NCBI GenBank assembly: GCA_903868545.1
Contig: CAIPVR010000330.1
Location: 1-50,638, forward strand
Source: an uncultured Actinomycetes bacterium
GTDB lineage: Bacteria > Actinomycetota > Acidimicrobiia > Acidimicrobiales > Microtrichaceae
DNA: 50,638 bases
Direction: 5' to 3'
Shown here piece by piece: positions 31,624 to 39,877 of the stretch. The notes under the pieces were generated by a model. That model was not told where the DNA came from, did no database searches, and saw nothing but the letters and a program-made list of their open reading frames with translations. How positions within the stretch are numbered: position 1 is the stretch's first letter; every line of letters starts with the position of its first letter. Position numbers and translations under genes: made by a program.

Positions 31624-34600
31624 TCAGATCACCACGGCCTCGTGGCCGAGCAGGGCGCGCAACTCCCCCACCAGCCCGCTCCGCACGTCGACGAGCACGT
31701 CATCGGGCAGGCGGAGCACCTGGCGCTCGCCGAGGAGGATGTGGACCTCCGACTCGCCGGGGAAGTCGACGAACAGCTCCTTGAGCCGGTCGACGGTGGC
31801 CTCGGTCAGCTTGGTGGGTGGCAGGTGCAGCCGCAGCGGGGGGCGTTCGTCGCTCAGCGGTTCGAAGAGCTCGAGCTCCCGCGGGATGAACTTCGGCGTG
31901 TCGTCGCGCTTGTCGACCCGACCGGTGAGGAGCACGACGGCGTCGTCCGCGAGGAGGTGACCGATCTCGCCCATCGTCTTGGGGAACACCATCACCTCGA
32001 CCGAGGACTGCAGGTCCTCCAGCGTGAAGACGGCCATCAGGTCGCCCTTCTTGGTCCACTTCCGCTGGAGGTTGGTGATCACCCCGCCGATCCGTCGCTG
32101 GGCGCCGTCGTCCGCGTCGGCCAGCTCCATCACCGTGCAGTCGGTCTTGCGGCCGAGGGCCTGTTCGGCGCCGAGGAGCGGGTGGTCCGAGACGTACAGA
32201 CCGAGCATCTCCTTCTCGAAGGTGAGCCGCTGCTTCTTCTCGAACTCCACGTCGGGGATGCGGATGCGCTCGTCGAACGCCGGGCCGTCCTCGAGTTCGC
32301 CGAACAGCGACATGACTCCCATGTCGTGCTCCTTGCGGCGGGCGACCGTGGTGTCGACGATCTGCTCGAACACGGTGAGCAGGCCCTGGCGGGGGTGACC
32401 CATCGAGTCGAAGCCGCCGGCCTTGATCAGCGACTCGATCGTGCGCTTGTTGAGCACCTGGGTGTTGACCCGCTGGCAGAAGTCGTAGAAGTCCTCGAAC
32501 GGGCCGTTGGCGCTGCGCTCCTCCACGATGAGCTGCACCAGCCCCTCACCCACGTTGCGAACCGCGGAGAGACCGAAGAGGATCCGGTGCGTCTCGGTGC
32601 CGTCGTCGGCACGCTCGATCACGGGAGTGAAGTCACTCTCCGAACGGTTCACGTCGGGCACGATCACCTCGATACCCATGGCCCGGCACTCCGCCAGGTA
32701 GATCGCCGCCTTCTCCAGGTTGGTCTTCACGCTGGTGAGCAGCGCGGCGAGGTACTCGGGCGGGTAGTTCGCCTTCAGGTAGGCCGTCTGGTAGGCGACG
32801 AATCCGTAGCCGTAGCTGTGGGACTTGTTGAAGGCGTAGTCGGCGAACGGCTCGATGATGTCGAACCACGCGGTGCCGAGATCCGAGCCGTAGCCCTCGC
32901 GCTCGCAGCCCTCGACGAACTTGACCCGCTCCTTGGCGATGAGCTCCCTCACCTTCTTGCCGCAGGCCTTCCTGAGGTTGTCGGCCTCAGCGAGGGAGTA
33001 GCCCGCGAACTTCTGCGCGAGCCGCATGATCCCCTCCTGGTAGATGCAGTTGTGGGCGACGATCCCGTTGGCAACGAAGTTGTGGACCTCCTCGACGGTG
33101 ATGTCGTAGACGCGCGCCGAACCGGCCGCCTCCAGGGTCTCGACCCGTGACCAGTCCACACGGAGATTCCGGCGCACCGCCGGAATCTCCAGCACCTGGA
33201 GCACGGGCGAGATGGTGGTTGCGTGAATCCGGGGATGGCGTTCCACGGCGTAGGGCGAGAAGTGCCAGCGCGGCACACCGACCGACGCAGCGAACTGCCG
33301 CATCGAGCCCGTCACCTCCGCCCGCACCGCAGCGACGACGTCTCGGCGCGCCACCGTGGTGCCGCGGCTGGCGGCGGCGAACACGGCTCCACGCTTCTGC
33401 GCCGATGCGAGCGCCGGCGCAATCAGCGCTGCGAACCGGGCGCCGTCGTACACGGTGACCTGATGCGCTGTCCGCTCCACCCCGGAGCCGGTGACGTAGA
33501 CGGTGCGGTGAACGTCCGCCGCGAACCCGAGCCGCGTGAGGATCCGGCGAACGTCCTCCGCCAGGGTGGACGACACCGTCCGGTAGTGGGCAAGGTGCTC
33601 CCCCACGTGACCGTCGCAGTCCCACAGCGCGGCCAGGAGGAGCGCCAGATCGTGGTTCGAGCACTCGAACACCGACGCCGGGATTCGCTTCTCATGGGAG
33701 CGGAGCCCACCCGGCCGGTGGCCCGCAGGAGCTTTGAGGCCGAGGTCGCGGAGCCACTCCAGCAGCGGCGACGGCCCACCGCCGTTCCCCCGGCCGTTCC
33801 CGATCGTCACCTTCGTCACCCCATTGCGGCCGACATGTCGCGACGGTCGGGTCGTCGGGAACACCTTCGCCACCAGGCACTCGAACTCGTCCAATAGACG
33901 AGGATCCCGGTTGACGAATGCCACGACCGAACCCGAGCCGATCGACCCGTCACCGAGGAGGTACCCGAGAATGCGGAGTCGCTCCGGGCTGATCTCTCGG
34001 GGCAGCACCGGTTCGAGGAGCTCCGGCGCCACCGCCACGTGGTCCTCGGCCGTCAGGTCGCCGAGCCCGACCCATCCGCGTTCGGTGAGCACGGGGTGGT
34101 CGGGGGTGCCCGTGAGGCGCATCCCGTTCGCGAGCGTGAGCTGAACCGTGTCACGGATCCCGTTGTCCACCCAATGGGTGACCTGACGGACGACCGGGTT
34201 CAGTTCGTCGTCGACCGCCTGCACCCAGAACCCCTCGGCCGGGTCGATCTCATCGAGGCGGCACGGTCGCCCTGTGAGAGCATCCACCACGACCGTGTCC
34301 CCCGTGAGACAGAGCCCGTAGGTGTCGCCGAGGATCTCCTCGGCGTCGGGGTGCAGGTAGGTCACTTCCTGGCGGCCGTTCTTGCGGTCCGCGTAGTCGG
34401 TGTGCATGTTCGCCGCCATCGGACCGGGCCGGTACAGGGCCACGAGGGCGGCGACGTCCTCGAACTCGGTGGGCGCGAGCGACCGGATGAGCGCCCGCAT
34501 GGCGGGACCCTCCAGCTGGAACACCCCGATGGTGTCGGCCCGGCGGAGCAGTTCGTAGGTGGGCTCGTCGTCGAGCGGCACGTCGTCGATGTCCACCTCC

Positions 34601-36429
34601 ACCCCGCGGCTCTCCCTGATCAGCTCGAGGGTGTCGGTGATGACATCGAGGTTGCGCAGGCCGAGGAAGTCCATCTTGAGGAGACCGAGTTCCTCCACCC
34701 CGTGCATCTCGTACTGGGTGACGACCGGGGCCTCCTCCGGGTCCTGGCCGGACTCGGGCTTCCGCTGGATCGGCAGGTAGTCGGTGAGCGGCTCCTTGGT
34801 GATCACCACCGCGGCCGCGTGGATGCCGTCCTGACGACGCAGGCCCTCGAGGCCCTTGGCGACGTCGATGACCTCCTTGGCGTCGGGGTCGACGGCGTAC
34901 ATCTCGCGCAGCTCGGCGGCCATCTTGTAGCCGTCCTCGAACTTGGGGTGCGGCTCCATGCAGGCGTACAGCGGCGTGTCGCGACCCATCACGAGCGGGG
35001 GCATGGCCTTGGCCACCCGGTCGCCCACGATGTAGGGCTTGCCCAGCACCCGGGCCGCGTCGCGCACTGCGGCCCGGGCCTTGATCGTGGAGAACGTGAC
35101 GATCTGGGCCACCCTGTCGCGGCCGTAGCGCTCGGCCGCGTAGCGGATCATCTCGTCCCGGTAGCGGGAGTCGAAGTCCATGTCGATGTCGGGCATCGAG
35201 ATGCGGCTCGGGTTGAGGAACCGCTCGAAGAGCAGGTCGTACTTGATCGGGTCCAGATCGGTGATGCGCAGCGTGTAGGCCACCGCGCACCCGGCGGCCG
35301 ACCCACGGCCCGGGCCGACCCGGATGCCGGCGTCGCGGGCGTGGCGGATGAGGTCCCACACGATGAGGAAGTAGGAACTGAAGCCCATGTCGCCGATGAC
35401 CTTGAGCTCGTAGGCGAGCCGTTCCACCGCCTCGTCGGGCAGGTCCTGGCCCCACCGCTCCCGGGCGCCCGCGAAGGTGAGGTGCTCGAGGTACTCGGCG
35501 TCGTCGGAGAAGCCCTCGGGCAGCGGGAAGTTCGGGAGTTGCGGATTGCCGAACTCGATCTCGAGCTCGCAGCGCTCGGCGATCCAGAGGGAGTTGTCGC
35601 AGGCCGACGGCACCTCTGCGAACAGCGCCCGCATCTCCGCCGCGGTCTTCAGGTAGTGGTGGTCGCCGTGGAACTTGAAGCGGTCGGGGTCGCTCATGAG
35701 CGAGCCGGTCTGCACGCACAGCAGCGCGTCGTGGGCCACCGCGTCGTGCTGGTGCACGTAGTGGCTGTCGTTGGTGGCGAGCAGCGGGAGCTGGAGGCGG
35801 CGGGCCAGACGGAGCAGCTCCGGGTTGGTGCGGTGCTGCTCGGGGATGCCGTGGTCCTGGATCTCCACGAAGAGGTGATCGCGCCCGAAGATGTCGAGCA
35901 GGCGACCGGCCTTCTCGCACGCCGCGTCGAAGCCCTGGTTCATCATCGACTGCAGCACGTGGCCGCCGAGGCAGCCGGTGGTGACGATGAGGCCCTCGGA
36001 GTGCTGGGCCAGCAGGTCCCAGTCGACCTTCGGCTTGCGGTAGTAGCCCTCGAGGAAGGCCCGGGAGCTGAGCTGGATGAGGTTCCGGTACCCGGTGGCG
36101 TTCTCCACCAGCGTGGTGAGGTGGTAGTAGGGCTTCTTGCCGCCCTCGGCCTCACCGCCGGAGTCGTCGAGGCGGGAGCCCCGCAGTTGCAGGCGCTCGG
36201 CACGGTCCTCGTGGGCCATGTAGAGCTCGGAGCCGATGATCGGCTTCACGCCCTGCTGGCGGCACTCCTTGTAGAAGTCGAGGACGCCGTACATGTTGCC
36301 GTGGTCGGTGATACCCATGGCCGGCTGGCCGTCGCGCTTCGCGGAGGTGACGACATCGCCGATGCGGGCCGCGCCGTCGAGCATGGAGTACTCGGTGTGC
36401 TGGTGCAGGTGGACGAAGGAATCCGGCAC
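31624..36429 (-). CDS. dnaE: DNA polymerase III alpha subunit with in-frame intein
   Basis: Replicative DNA polymerase catalytic subunit (DnaE1 type). The precursor is 1601 aa; removing the intein at residues 707-1127 leaves 1180 aa, a normal DnaE1 length. Seen: the N-terminal PHP domain (HLHQHTEYSMLDGAARI, GITDHGNMYG), GPGRGSAAGCAVAY, the polymerase site PDIDMDFDSRYRDEM (Asp414/Asp416), HAAAVVITKEPL, YAFNKSHSYGYGFVAYQ, and a C-terminal OB fold (GGVITNLQRKWTKKGDL). Start is the GTG at 36429 with GGGGAGGAG about 9 nt upstream. No frame break is present, so a spliced, active enzyme is expected. Confidence 0.98.
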   Translation of the reverse strand: MPDSFVHLHQHTEYSMLDGAARIGDVVTSAKRDGQPAMGITDHGNMYGVLDFYKECRQQGVKPIIGSELYMAHEDRAERLQLRGSRLDDSGGEAEGGKKPYYHLTTLVENATGYRNLIQLSSRAFLEGYYRKPKVDWDLLAQHSEGLIVTTGCLGGHVLQSMMNQGFDAACEKAGRLLDIFGRDHLFVEIQDHGIPEQHRTNPELLRLARRLQLPLLATNDSHYVHQHDAVAHDALLCVQTGSLMSDPDRFKFHGDHHYLKTAAEMRALFAEVPSACDNSLWIAERCELEIEFGNPQLPNFPLPEGFSDDAEYLEHLTFAGARERWGQDLPDEAVERLAYELKVIGDMGFSSYFLIVWDLIRHARDAGIRVGPGRGSAAGCAVAYTLRITDLDPIKYDLLFERFLNPSRISMPDIDMDFDSRYRDEMIRYAAERYGRDRVAQIVTFSTIKARAAVRDAARVLGKPYIVGDRVAKAMPPLVMGRDTPLYACMEPHPKFEDGYKMAAELREMYAVDPDAKEVIDVAKGLEGLRRQDGIHAAAVVITKEPLTDYLPIQRKPESGQDPEEAPVVTQYEMHGVEELGLLKMDFLGLRNLDVITDTLELIRESRGVEVDIDDVPLDDEPTYELLRRADTIGVFQLEGPAMRALIRSLAPTEFEDVAALVALYRPGPMAANMHTDYADRKNGRQEVTYLHPDAEEILGDTYGLCLTGDTVVVDALTGRPCRLDEIDPAEGFWVQAVDDELNPVVRQVTHWVDNGIRDTVQLTLANGMRLTGTPDHPVLTERGWVGLGDLTAEDHVAVAPELLEPVLPREISPERLRILGYLLGDGSIGSGSVVAFVNRDPRLLDEFECLVAKVFPTTRPSRHVGRNGVTKVTIGNGRGNGGGPSPLLEWLRDLGLKAPAGHRPGGLRSHEKRIPASVFECSNHDLALLLAALWDCDGHVGEHLAHYRTVSSTLAEDVRRILTRLGFAADVHRTVYVTGSGVERTAHQVTVYDGARFAALIAPALASAQKRGAVFAAASRGTTVARRDVVAAVRAEVTGSMRQFAASVGVPRWHFSPYAVERHPRIHATTISPVLQVLEIPAVRRNLRVDWSRVETLEAAGSARVYDITVEEVHNFVANGIVAHNCIYQEGIMRLAQKFAGYSLAEADNLRKACGKKVRELIAKERVKFVEGCEREGYGSDLGTAWFDIIEPFADYAFNKSHSYGYGFVAYQTAYLKANYPPEYLAALLTSVKTNLEKAAIYLAECRAMGIEVIVPDVNRSESDFTPVIERADDGTETHRILFGLSAVRNVGEGLVQLIVEERSANGPFEDFYDFCQRVNTQVLNKRTIESLIKAGGFDSMGHPRQGLLTVFEQIVDTTVARRKEHDMGVMSLFGELEDGPAFDERIRIPDVEFEKKQRLTFEKEMLGLYVSDHPLLGAEQALGRKTDCTVMELADADDGAQRRIGGVITNLQRKWTKKGDLMAVFTLEDLQSSVEVMVFPKTMGEIGHLLADDAVVLLTGRVDKRDDTPKFIPRELELFEPLSDERPPLRLHLPPTKLTEATVDRLKELFVDFPGESEVHILLGERQVLRLPDDVLVDVRSGLVGELRALLGHEAVVI
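33049..34311 (-). mobile_element. DnaE intein with LAGLIDADG homing endonuclease (421 aa)
   Basis: Protein-splicing element inserted between YGL and C-IYQEGIM of DnaE. Class-1 splicing residues are complete: Cys1 (CLTGDTVVVD, block A), Thr69-Pro-Asp-His72 (GTPDHPVL, block B), VYDITVEEVHNFVANG (block F), penultimate His420, Asn421 and Cys+1. Endonuclease motifs: LGYLLGDGS at intein residues 115-123 (acid Asp121) and LAALWDCDG at 226-234 (acid Asp233). Residues about 335-380 (MRQFAASVGVPRWHFSPYAV) look like an added helix-turn-helix. Splicing and endonuclease activity are both predicted. Base composition looks slightly less GC-rich than the flanking extein. Confidence 0.97.
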
Positions 36430-36453
36430 CCTCTGCGCTCCTCCCCGGCTCCG

Positions 36454-36478
36454 CCGGACCGCCCCCGCGGGGGTCCGG
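36454..36478 (-). terminator. GC hairpin between the lipoprotein gene and dnaE
   Basis: CCGGACC and GGTCCGG (7 bp) enclose a GC-rich inner stretch that can fold further (CCCGCGGG). It lies 95 nt after the lipoprotein stop and 24 nt before the dnaE start. It may terminate the upstream gene or act in the dnaE leader. Confidence 0.4.
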
Positions 36479-36573
36479 GAACGACACGGCTGTGATTCGT
36501 CCGAGTATCGCGCGCGCCGGTGACGGTGCGCTCCGGGAGTGCGGACGCGCCGCGCTCCCCCTCCGTCCGGCGT

Positions 36574-37770
36574 TCAGCTGCAGCGCTCGGCCACGAGCTC
36601 CTGGCCGAGCACGCCCCGGCGGGAGGCCAGCACGGTGCGACCGTCGGTGGTCGTCACCGCCCACGACAGCGCCGGGGTGAGCACCGTGGCGGCCGACAGC
36701 ACCGTCACCGCGCCGCCCGGGTGGGCCTCGACCAACTCGGCCAGGTCCGGGGGCGAGGCCCACTTCGTGAGCACCAGCGACCCGGCGAGTGTGACGGCGT
36801 CGAGCCGGACCTGGGGCTGACCCACCTGGCCGGTGGTGGCCACCTGGTAGGCGATCCGGCCCGTCGCGATGCTCCGGTCCCACAGGATGTACGTGAACAC
36901 GCCGGGCACCGTGGTCGCGTCGTAGCGGCGCAGTGCGAGGTACCGGAGATCGTCGCTGATCCCGTCGAGGACCAGCTGCGGACCGGGGAAGGCGGCGCCG
37001 GCGGCAGCCACGGTGGGGTCGAGGTCGGTCGTGGCACCCGTGGCCGTGACCACCAGACGGTTGCCGTCGAGGAACGCGGCCCCGTCGCCGGTGGTCCAGC
37101 CGACCTCGGCGCCGTCGATCGACGCCGTCGACACCACGGCGTCGGTGGCCGCGTCGGTGACGATGAGGACCCGCTGCCAGACAGAGGGCTCCGGACCCTC
37201 ACGGAACGACTGGGTCCACAGCACCCTTCGGCCGTCGGCGGACACCCGGACCGGGTTCACCGGGTAGGGCACACCGGACGGGGGCGAGGCGACCACGGGC
37301 ACCGGCAGGTCGACCACGGTCCCACTGGCGGCCCGCCAGCGACGGAGGGTGGTCTGCGGGTCGGTGGGGAGGGAGGCCGTGCCCGCGAGGCCGAACACCA
37401 CCTGGGAGCCGTCGGCGGGGACCGACGCGAGCAGGGTGCCCGCCGCCACCGCGGCGTAGGCCAGCGAACCGACGGGGGTGCCTGCGGGGCCCGCCACGGT
37501 GGGTCGGAGCGCCAGTACCAGGTCGGCGCCCACCACACGGGACGCCACGGCCCATTCACCGTTCGGCGAAACGGCACGGGGGTACGAGAAGGCCGTGGGG
37601 TCGGGCGGTTCGAGTTGCACCTCCGTGCGGGCCGGGCACGCTGCCGGGCCCGGCGGCGGGACGGGCGCGCACGCTGCGGCGGCGAGGGTCAGCGAGCAGC
37701 CGAGGAGGGCGGCGACGACGACCCTGCGGTGGCGGCTGCGGGCCCCGTGATGGCGGTGGTCCTGGTGCAT
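36574..37770 (-). CDS. Lipoprotein with beta-propeller-like repeats
   Basis: Exported lipoprotein of 398 aa, starting MHQDHRHHGARSRHRR with a good ribosome-binding site (GGAGAG, 6 nt). The signal peptide is RRVVVAALLGCSLTLAAAAC, with a lipid-attachment Cys after AAA, then a Pro-rich spacer. The mature part has repeated blocks such as YPRAVSPNGEWAVASR, PVRVSADGRRVLWTQSF and LVLDGISDDLRYLALRRYD, the WD40-like/TolB-like beta-propeller pattern. Four Cys lie in or near the N-terminus and one at the end. Function unknown; perhaps a cell-surface binding or sensor protein. I infer extracellular location. Confidence 0.85.
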   Translation of the reverse strand: MHQDHRHHGARSRHRRVVVAALLGCSLTLAAAACAPVPPPGPAACPARTEVQLEPPDPTAFSYPRAVSPNGEWAVASRVVGADLVLALRPTVAGPAGTPVGSLAYAAVAAGTLLASVPADGSQVVFGLAGTASLPTDPQTTLRRWRAASGTVVDLPVPVVASPPSGVPYPVNPVRVSADGRRVLWTQSFREGPEPSVWQRVLIVTDAATDAVVSTASIDGAEVGWTTGDGAAFLDGNRLVVTATGATTDLDPTVAAAGAAFPGPQLVLDGISDDLRYLALRRYDATTVPGVFTYILWDRSIATGRIAYQVATTGQVGQPQVRLDAVTLAGSLVLTKWASPPDLAELVEAHPGGAVTVLSAATVLTPALSWAVTTTDGRTVLASRRGVLGQELVAERCS

Positions 37771-37905
37771 GGTGCTCTCCCAACCCGGCGGCCCGGCGGC
37801 GGGGACCGGACGCGCCGCCGATGCGTCGCGTGTGGTTCTCTCCGCAAGGATCATGCCACAGGCCGGTGACGCCGTCGCCGGCGACGACTCCCCCGGCCGG
37901 ACGGG

Positions 37906-39171
37906 TCAGTCCAGCTCGAGCAGGCGGCGGCGCAGCAGGCCGAGCAGCGTGATCACGCTGAACTCCCTCACCTGACGACGGCGGCCGGGGAGGTGCACCT
38001 CGAGGCTGTCGACCGTGCCTCCGTCGGCGGGATCGCCCACCACCACCGCCAGGCAGACCGTGCCGGCCGGCCGGCCCTCCTGCTCATCGGGACCGGCCAC
38101 ACCCGTCGCCGCGATGCCCACGTCGGCACCGATGACCCGGCGCACTCCGGTGGCCATCGCCCGGGCCGCGTCCTCCGTGACCACGGGCCCCTCGGGAACC
38201 CCCAGGACGTCGAACTTCACATCCGACGCGTACGACACCACCCCGCCGCGGAACACGTCGCTGGCGCCCGGCACGTCGCACAGCCGCGACCCGATCATCC
38301 CGCCCGTGAGCGACTCCGCGGCGGCGAGGGAGAGGCCGCGCTCACGGAGGAGGTCGAGCACCACCGACTCCATGGTGTCGTCGTCCACGCCGAACACCAG
38401 TGGTCCGAGCAGCACCCGCAGGCGGGCCTCCTCCTCCGCCAGGAGCTCATCGGCCGCCTCCGCGGTGTCGGCCTTGGCGGTGATGCGCACCTTCAGGCCC
38501 TCCATGCCGGAGGCCAGGAACGCGAGGGTGGGGTTGCCGTGGTCGTCGAGTTCCGTGATGCGGTCGGCCAGCAACTCGGCGAGACCGGACTCGCTCTCGC
38601 CCCAGGTTCGCAACGTCCGGCTGCGCAGTACCGAGGTGATCCCGGCGCGGCGCTGGAGGTCCGCGAGCACCGTGCCGCCCACCATCTCCTTCATCTCCCA
38701 CGGCACGCCGGGCACCGCGTAGAGCACCTTCGGCACGCCGGCGCGCTCCACCTCGCAGATCAGCCCGGGCGCGGTGCCGGGCTGCTCGGGGATGAAGGTG
38801 GCCCCCTCGGGGCGCATGGCCTGACGGAGGTTGTTGGACGGCATCCGGCGGCCCCGTCCGGCGAACATGCCGAAGATCCGCTCCTCCATCTCCTCGTCGG
38901 CCTCGAGCGGCACGCCCATCACCCGAGCGAGGGCCTCGCGGGTGAGGTCGTCCTGGGTGGGGCCGAGGCCACCGCAGCAGATCACCGCGTCGCTGCGACC
39001 CAGTGCCAGCTCGATGGTGTCGACGATGCGGTCGAGGTTGTCGCCCACCTTCGTCTGGAAGTACGAGTCGATCCCGACGAGCGCCAGCTGCTCGCCGATC
39101 CAGCTCGAGTTGGTGTCGGTGATCTGCCCGAGGAGCAGCTCGGTCCCGATGGCCACGACCTCACAGCGCAT
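37906..39171 (-). CDS. cinA: CinA family protein with NMN deamidase domain
   Basis: Two-domain CinA of 421 aa. The N-terminal molybdopterin-binding-like (MoCF/COG1058) domain shows VVAIGTELLLGQITDTNSSW, CCGGLGPTQDDLTREAL, and PGVPWEMKEM. In homologues it acts as an ADP-ribose pyrophosphatase. The C-terminal domain (from about residue 260) shows LSLAAAESLTGGMIGSRL, GGVVSYASDVKFDVLGV and GIAATGVAGPD, the nicotinamide mononucleotide deamidase type involved in pyridine nucleotide recycling. TAGGTT lies 9 nt before the start. It follows pgsA, as in many actinomycetes. Confidence 0.96.
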   Translation of the reverse strand: MRCEVVAIGTELLLGQITDTNSSWIGEQLALVGIDSYFQTKVGDNLDRIVDTIELALGRSDAVICCGGLGPTQDDLTREALARVMGVPLEADEEMEERIFGMFAGRGRRMPSNNLRQAMRPEGATFIPEQPGTAPGLICEVERAGVPKVLYAVPGVPWEMKEMVGGTVLADLQRRAGITSVLRSRTLRTWGESESGLAELLADRITELDDHGNPTLAFLASGMEGLKVRITAKADTAEAADELLAEEEARLRVLLGPLVFGVDDDTMESVVLDLLRERGLSLAAAESLTGGMIGSRLCDVPGASDVFRGGVVSYASDVKFDVLGVPEGPVVTEDAARAMATGVRRVIGADVGIAATGVAGPDEQEGRPAGTVCLAVVVGDPADGGTVDSLEVHLPGRRRQVREFSVITLLGLLRRRLLELD

Positions 39172-39180
39172 AGGGCTGGG

Positions 39181-39186
39181 AACCTA
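39181..39186 (-). promoter_or_regulatory. Putative -10 box of cinA
   Basis: TAGGTT on the minus strand ends 9 nt before the ATG at 39171 and overlaps the pgsA stop codon, so cinA may have its own promoter inside the pgsA-cinA junction. Confidence 0.4.
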
Positions 39187-39789
39187 CTGCGGCGGCGCCC
39201 GCTTCCCGGCGTGCTCACCCGTGGCGCTGGTGGCCCGGCTCCCGGCGGCCAGGTACTGCGCGGCGCTCACCCAGGCCACCACCACCGCGGCCCAGAGGAA
39301 CCCGTCGGCCACCCAGGTGACATCGGTGAACCACGGCCAGACCACGAAGCTCACGGCGCTGAACTGGAAGAAGGTCTTGGCCTTCGCCACCCGTGACGCG
39401 GGCACGGCGAGGCCGCGCCGGCCCCAGTAGCTGCGGAACCCGGAGATCAGCGCCTCGCGCAGGGTGATGAGCACCACCGGCAGCCACCAGAAGCGACCGG
39501 CGAGCACCATCGCCCACAGCCCGCCGAGGGCGAGGACCTTGTCGGCCAGCGGGTCGAGGAAGGCGCCGGAGCGGGTGGTGCCCTGCTTGCGGGCCAGGTA
39601 GCCGTCGAGGCTGTCCGACGCGGTGATACCGAACCACAGGGCGAACAGGAACCACCCGGACTGGTCGCGCAGGATGAGCAGGAACGCCACCGGGGCCAGC
39701 AGCAGCCGGACGATCGTGATGACGTTCGCCGGTGTCAACAGCGCCGAGGGACCGAACGTCGACGGCGGCGGAGCCGGCTCCGCGCTCAT
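39184..39789 (-). CDS. pgsA: CDP-diacylglycerol--glycerol-3-phosphate phosphatidyltransferase
   Basis: Membrane CDP-alcohol phosphatidyltransferase of 201 aa that makes phosphatidylglycerol phosphate for PG and cardiolipin. The signature DG-x2-AR-x8-G-x3-D-x3-D is complete across SLDGYLARKQG and SGAFLDPLADK. The N-terminus has TPANVITIVRLLLAPVAFLLIL, and three to four more helices follow (LGGLWAMVLAGRFWWLPVVLI, VAWVSAAQYLAAGS). It starts MSAEPAPPPS with GGGGAGG as ribosome-binding site. A long inverted repeat separates it from rimO upstream. PgsA is favoured over PI synthase by the cinA neighbourhood. Confidence 0.93.
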   Translation of the reverse strand: MSAEPAPPPSTFGPSALLTPANVITIVRLLLAPVAFLLILRDQSGWFLFALWFGITASDSLDGYLARKQGTTRSGAFLDPLADKVLALGGLWAMVLAGRFWWLPVVLITLREALISGFRSYWGRRGLAVPASRVAKAKTFFQFSAVSFVVWPWFTDVTWVADGFLWAAVVVAWVSAAQYLAAGSRATSATGEHAGKRAPPQ

Positions 39790-39794
39790 CGCGC

Positions 39795-39869
39795 CACCTC
39801 CCCGCTCCGGCTTCGTGTCGCGGAGAAGCACCCATCGATACACCTCCGCGACACAGAGCGGGGAAGGTG
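39795..39869. repeat. Long two-arm inverted repeat between rimO and pgsA
   Basis: Outer arms 39795-39807 (CACCTCCCCGCTC) and 39856-39869 pair over 13 bp with one extra base on the right side. Inner arms 39815-39825 (GTGTCGCGGAG) and 39844-39854 are perfect over 11 bp. The loop is 18 nt (39826-39843), with 7 nt against 1 nt between the two stems. It lies 5 nt upstream of the pgsA start and 8 nt after the rimO stop. Expected roles are terminator, attenuator or mRNA processing site. Confidence 0.75.
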
Positions 39870-39877
39870 GGTGCCCA

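Noticed and set aside
32800-32860. Second (split-type) DnaE intein at the FNKSHS site
   Set aside because: The sequence YAFNKSHSYGYGFVAYQ is uninterrupted, so only one intein is present.
34039-36495. Long open frame antisense to dnaE (818 codons)
   Set aside because: Typical of high-GC sequence where the complementary third-position frame stays open. The composition is His/Val/Gly-rich with no domain.
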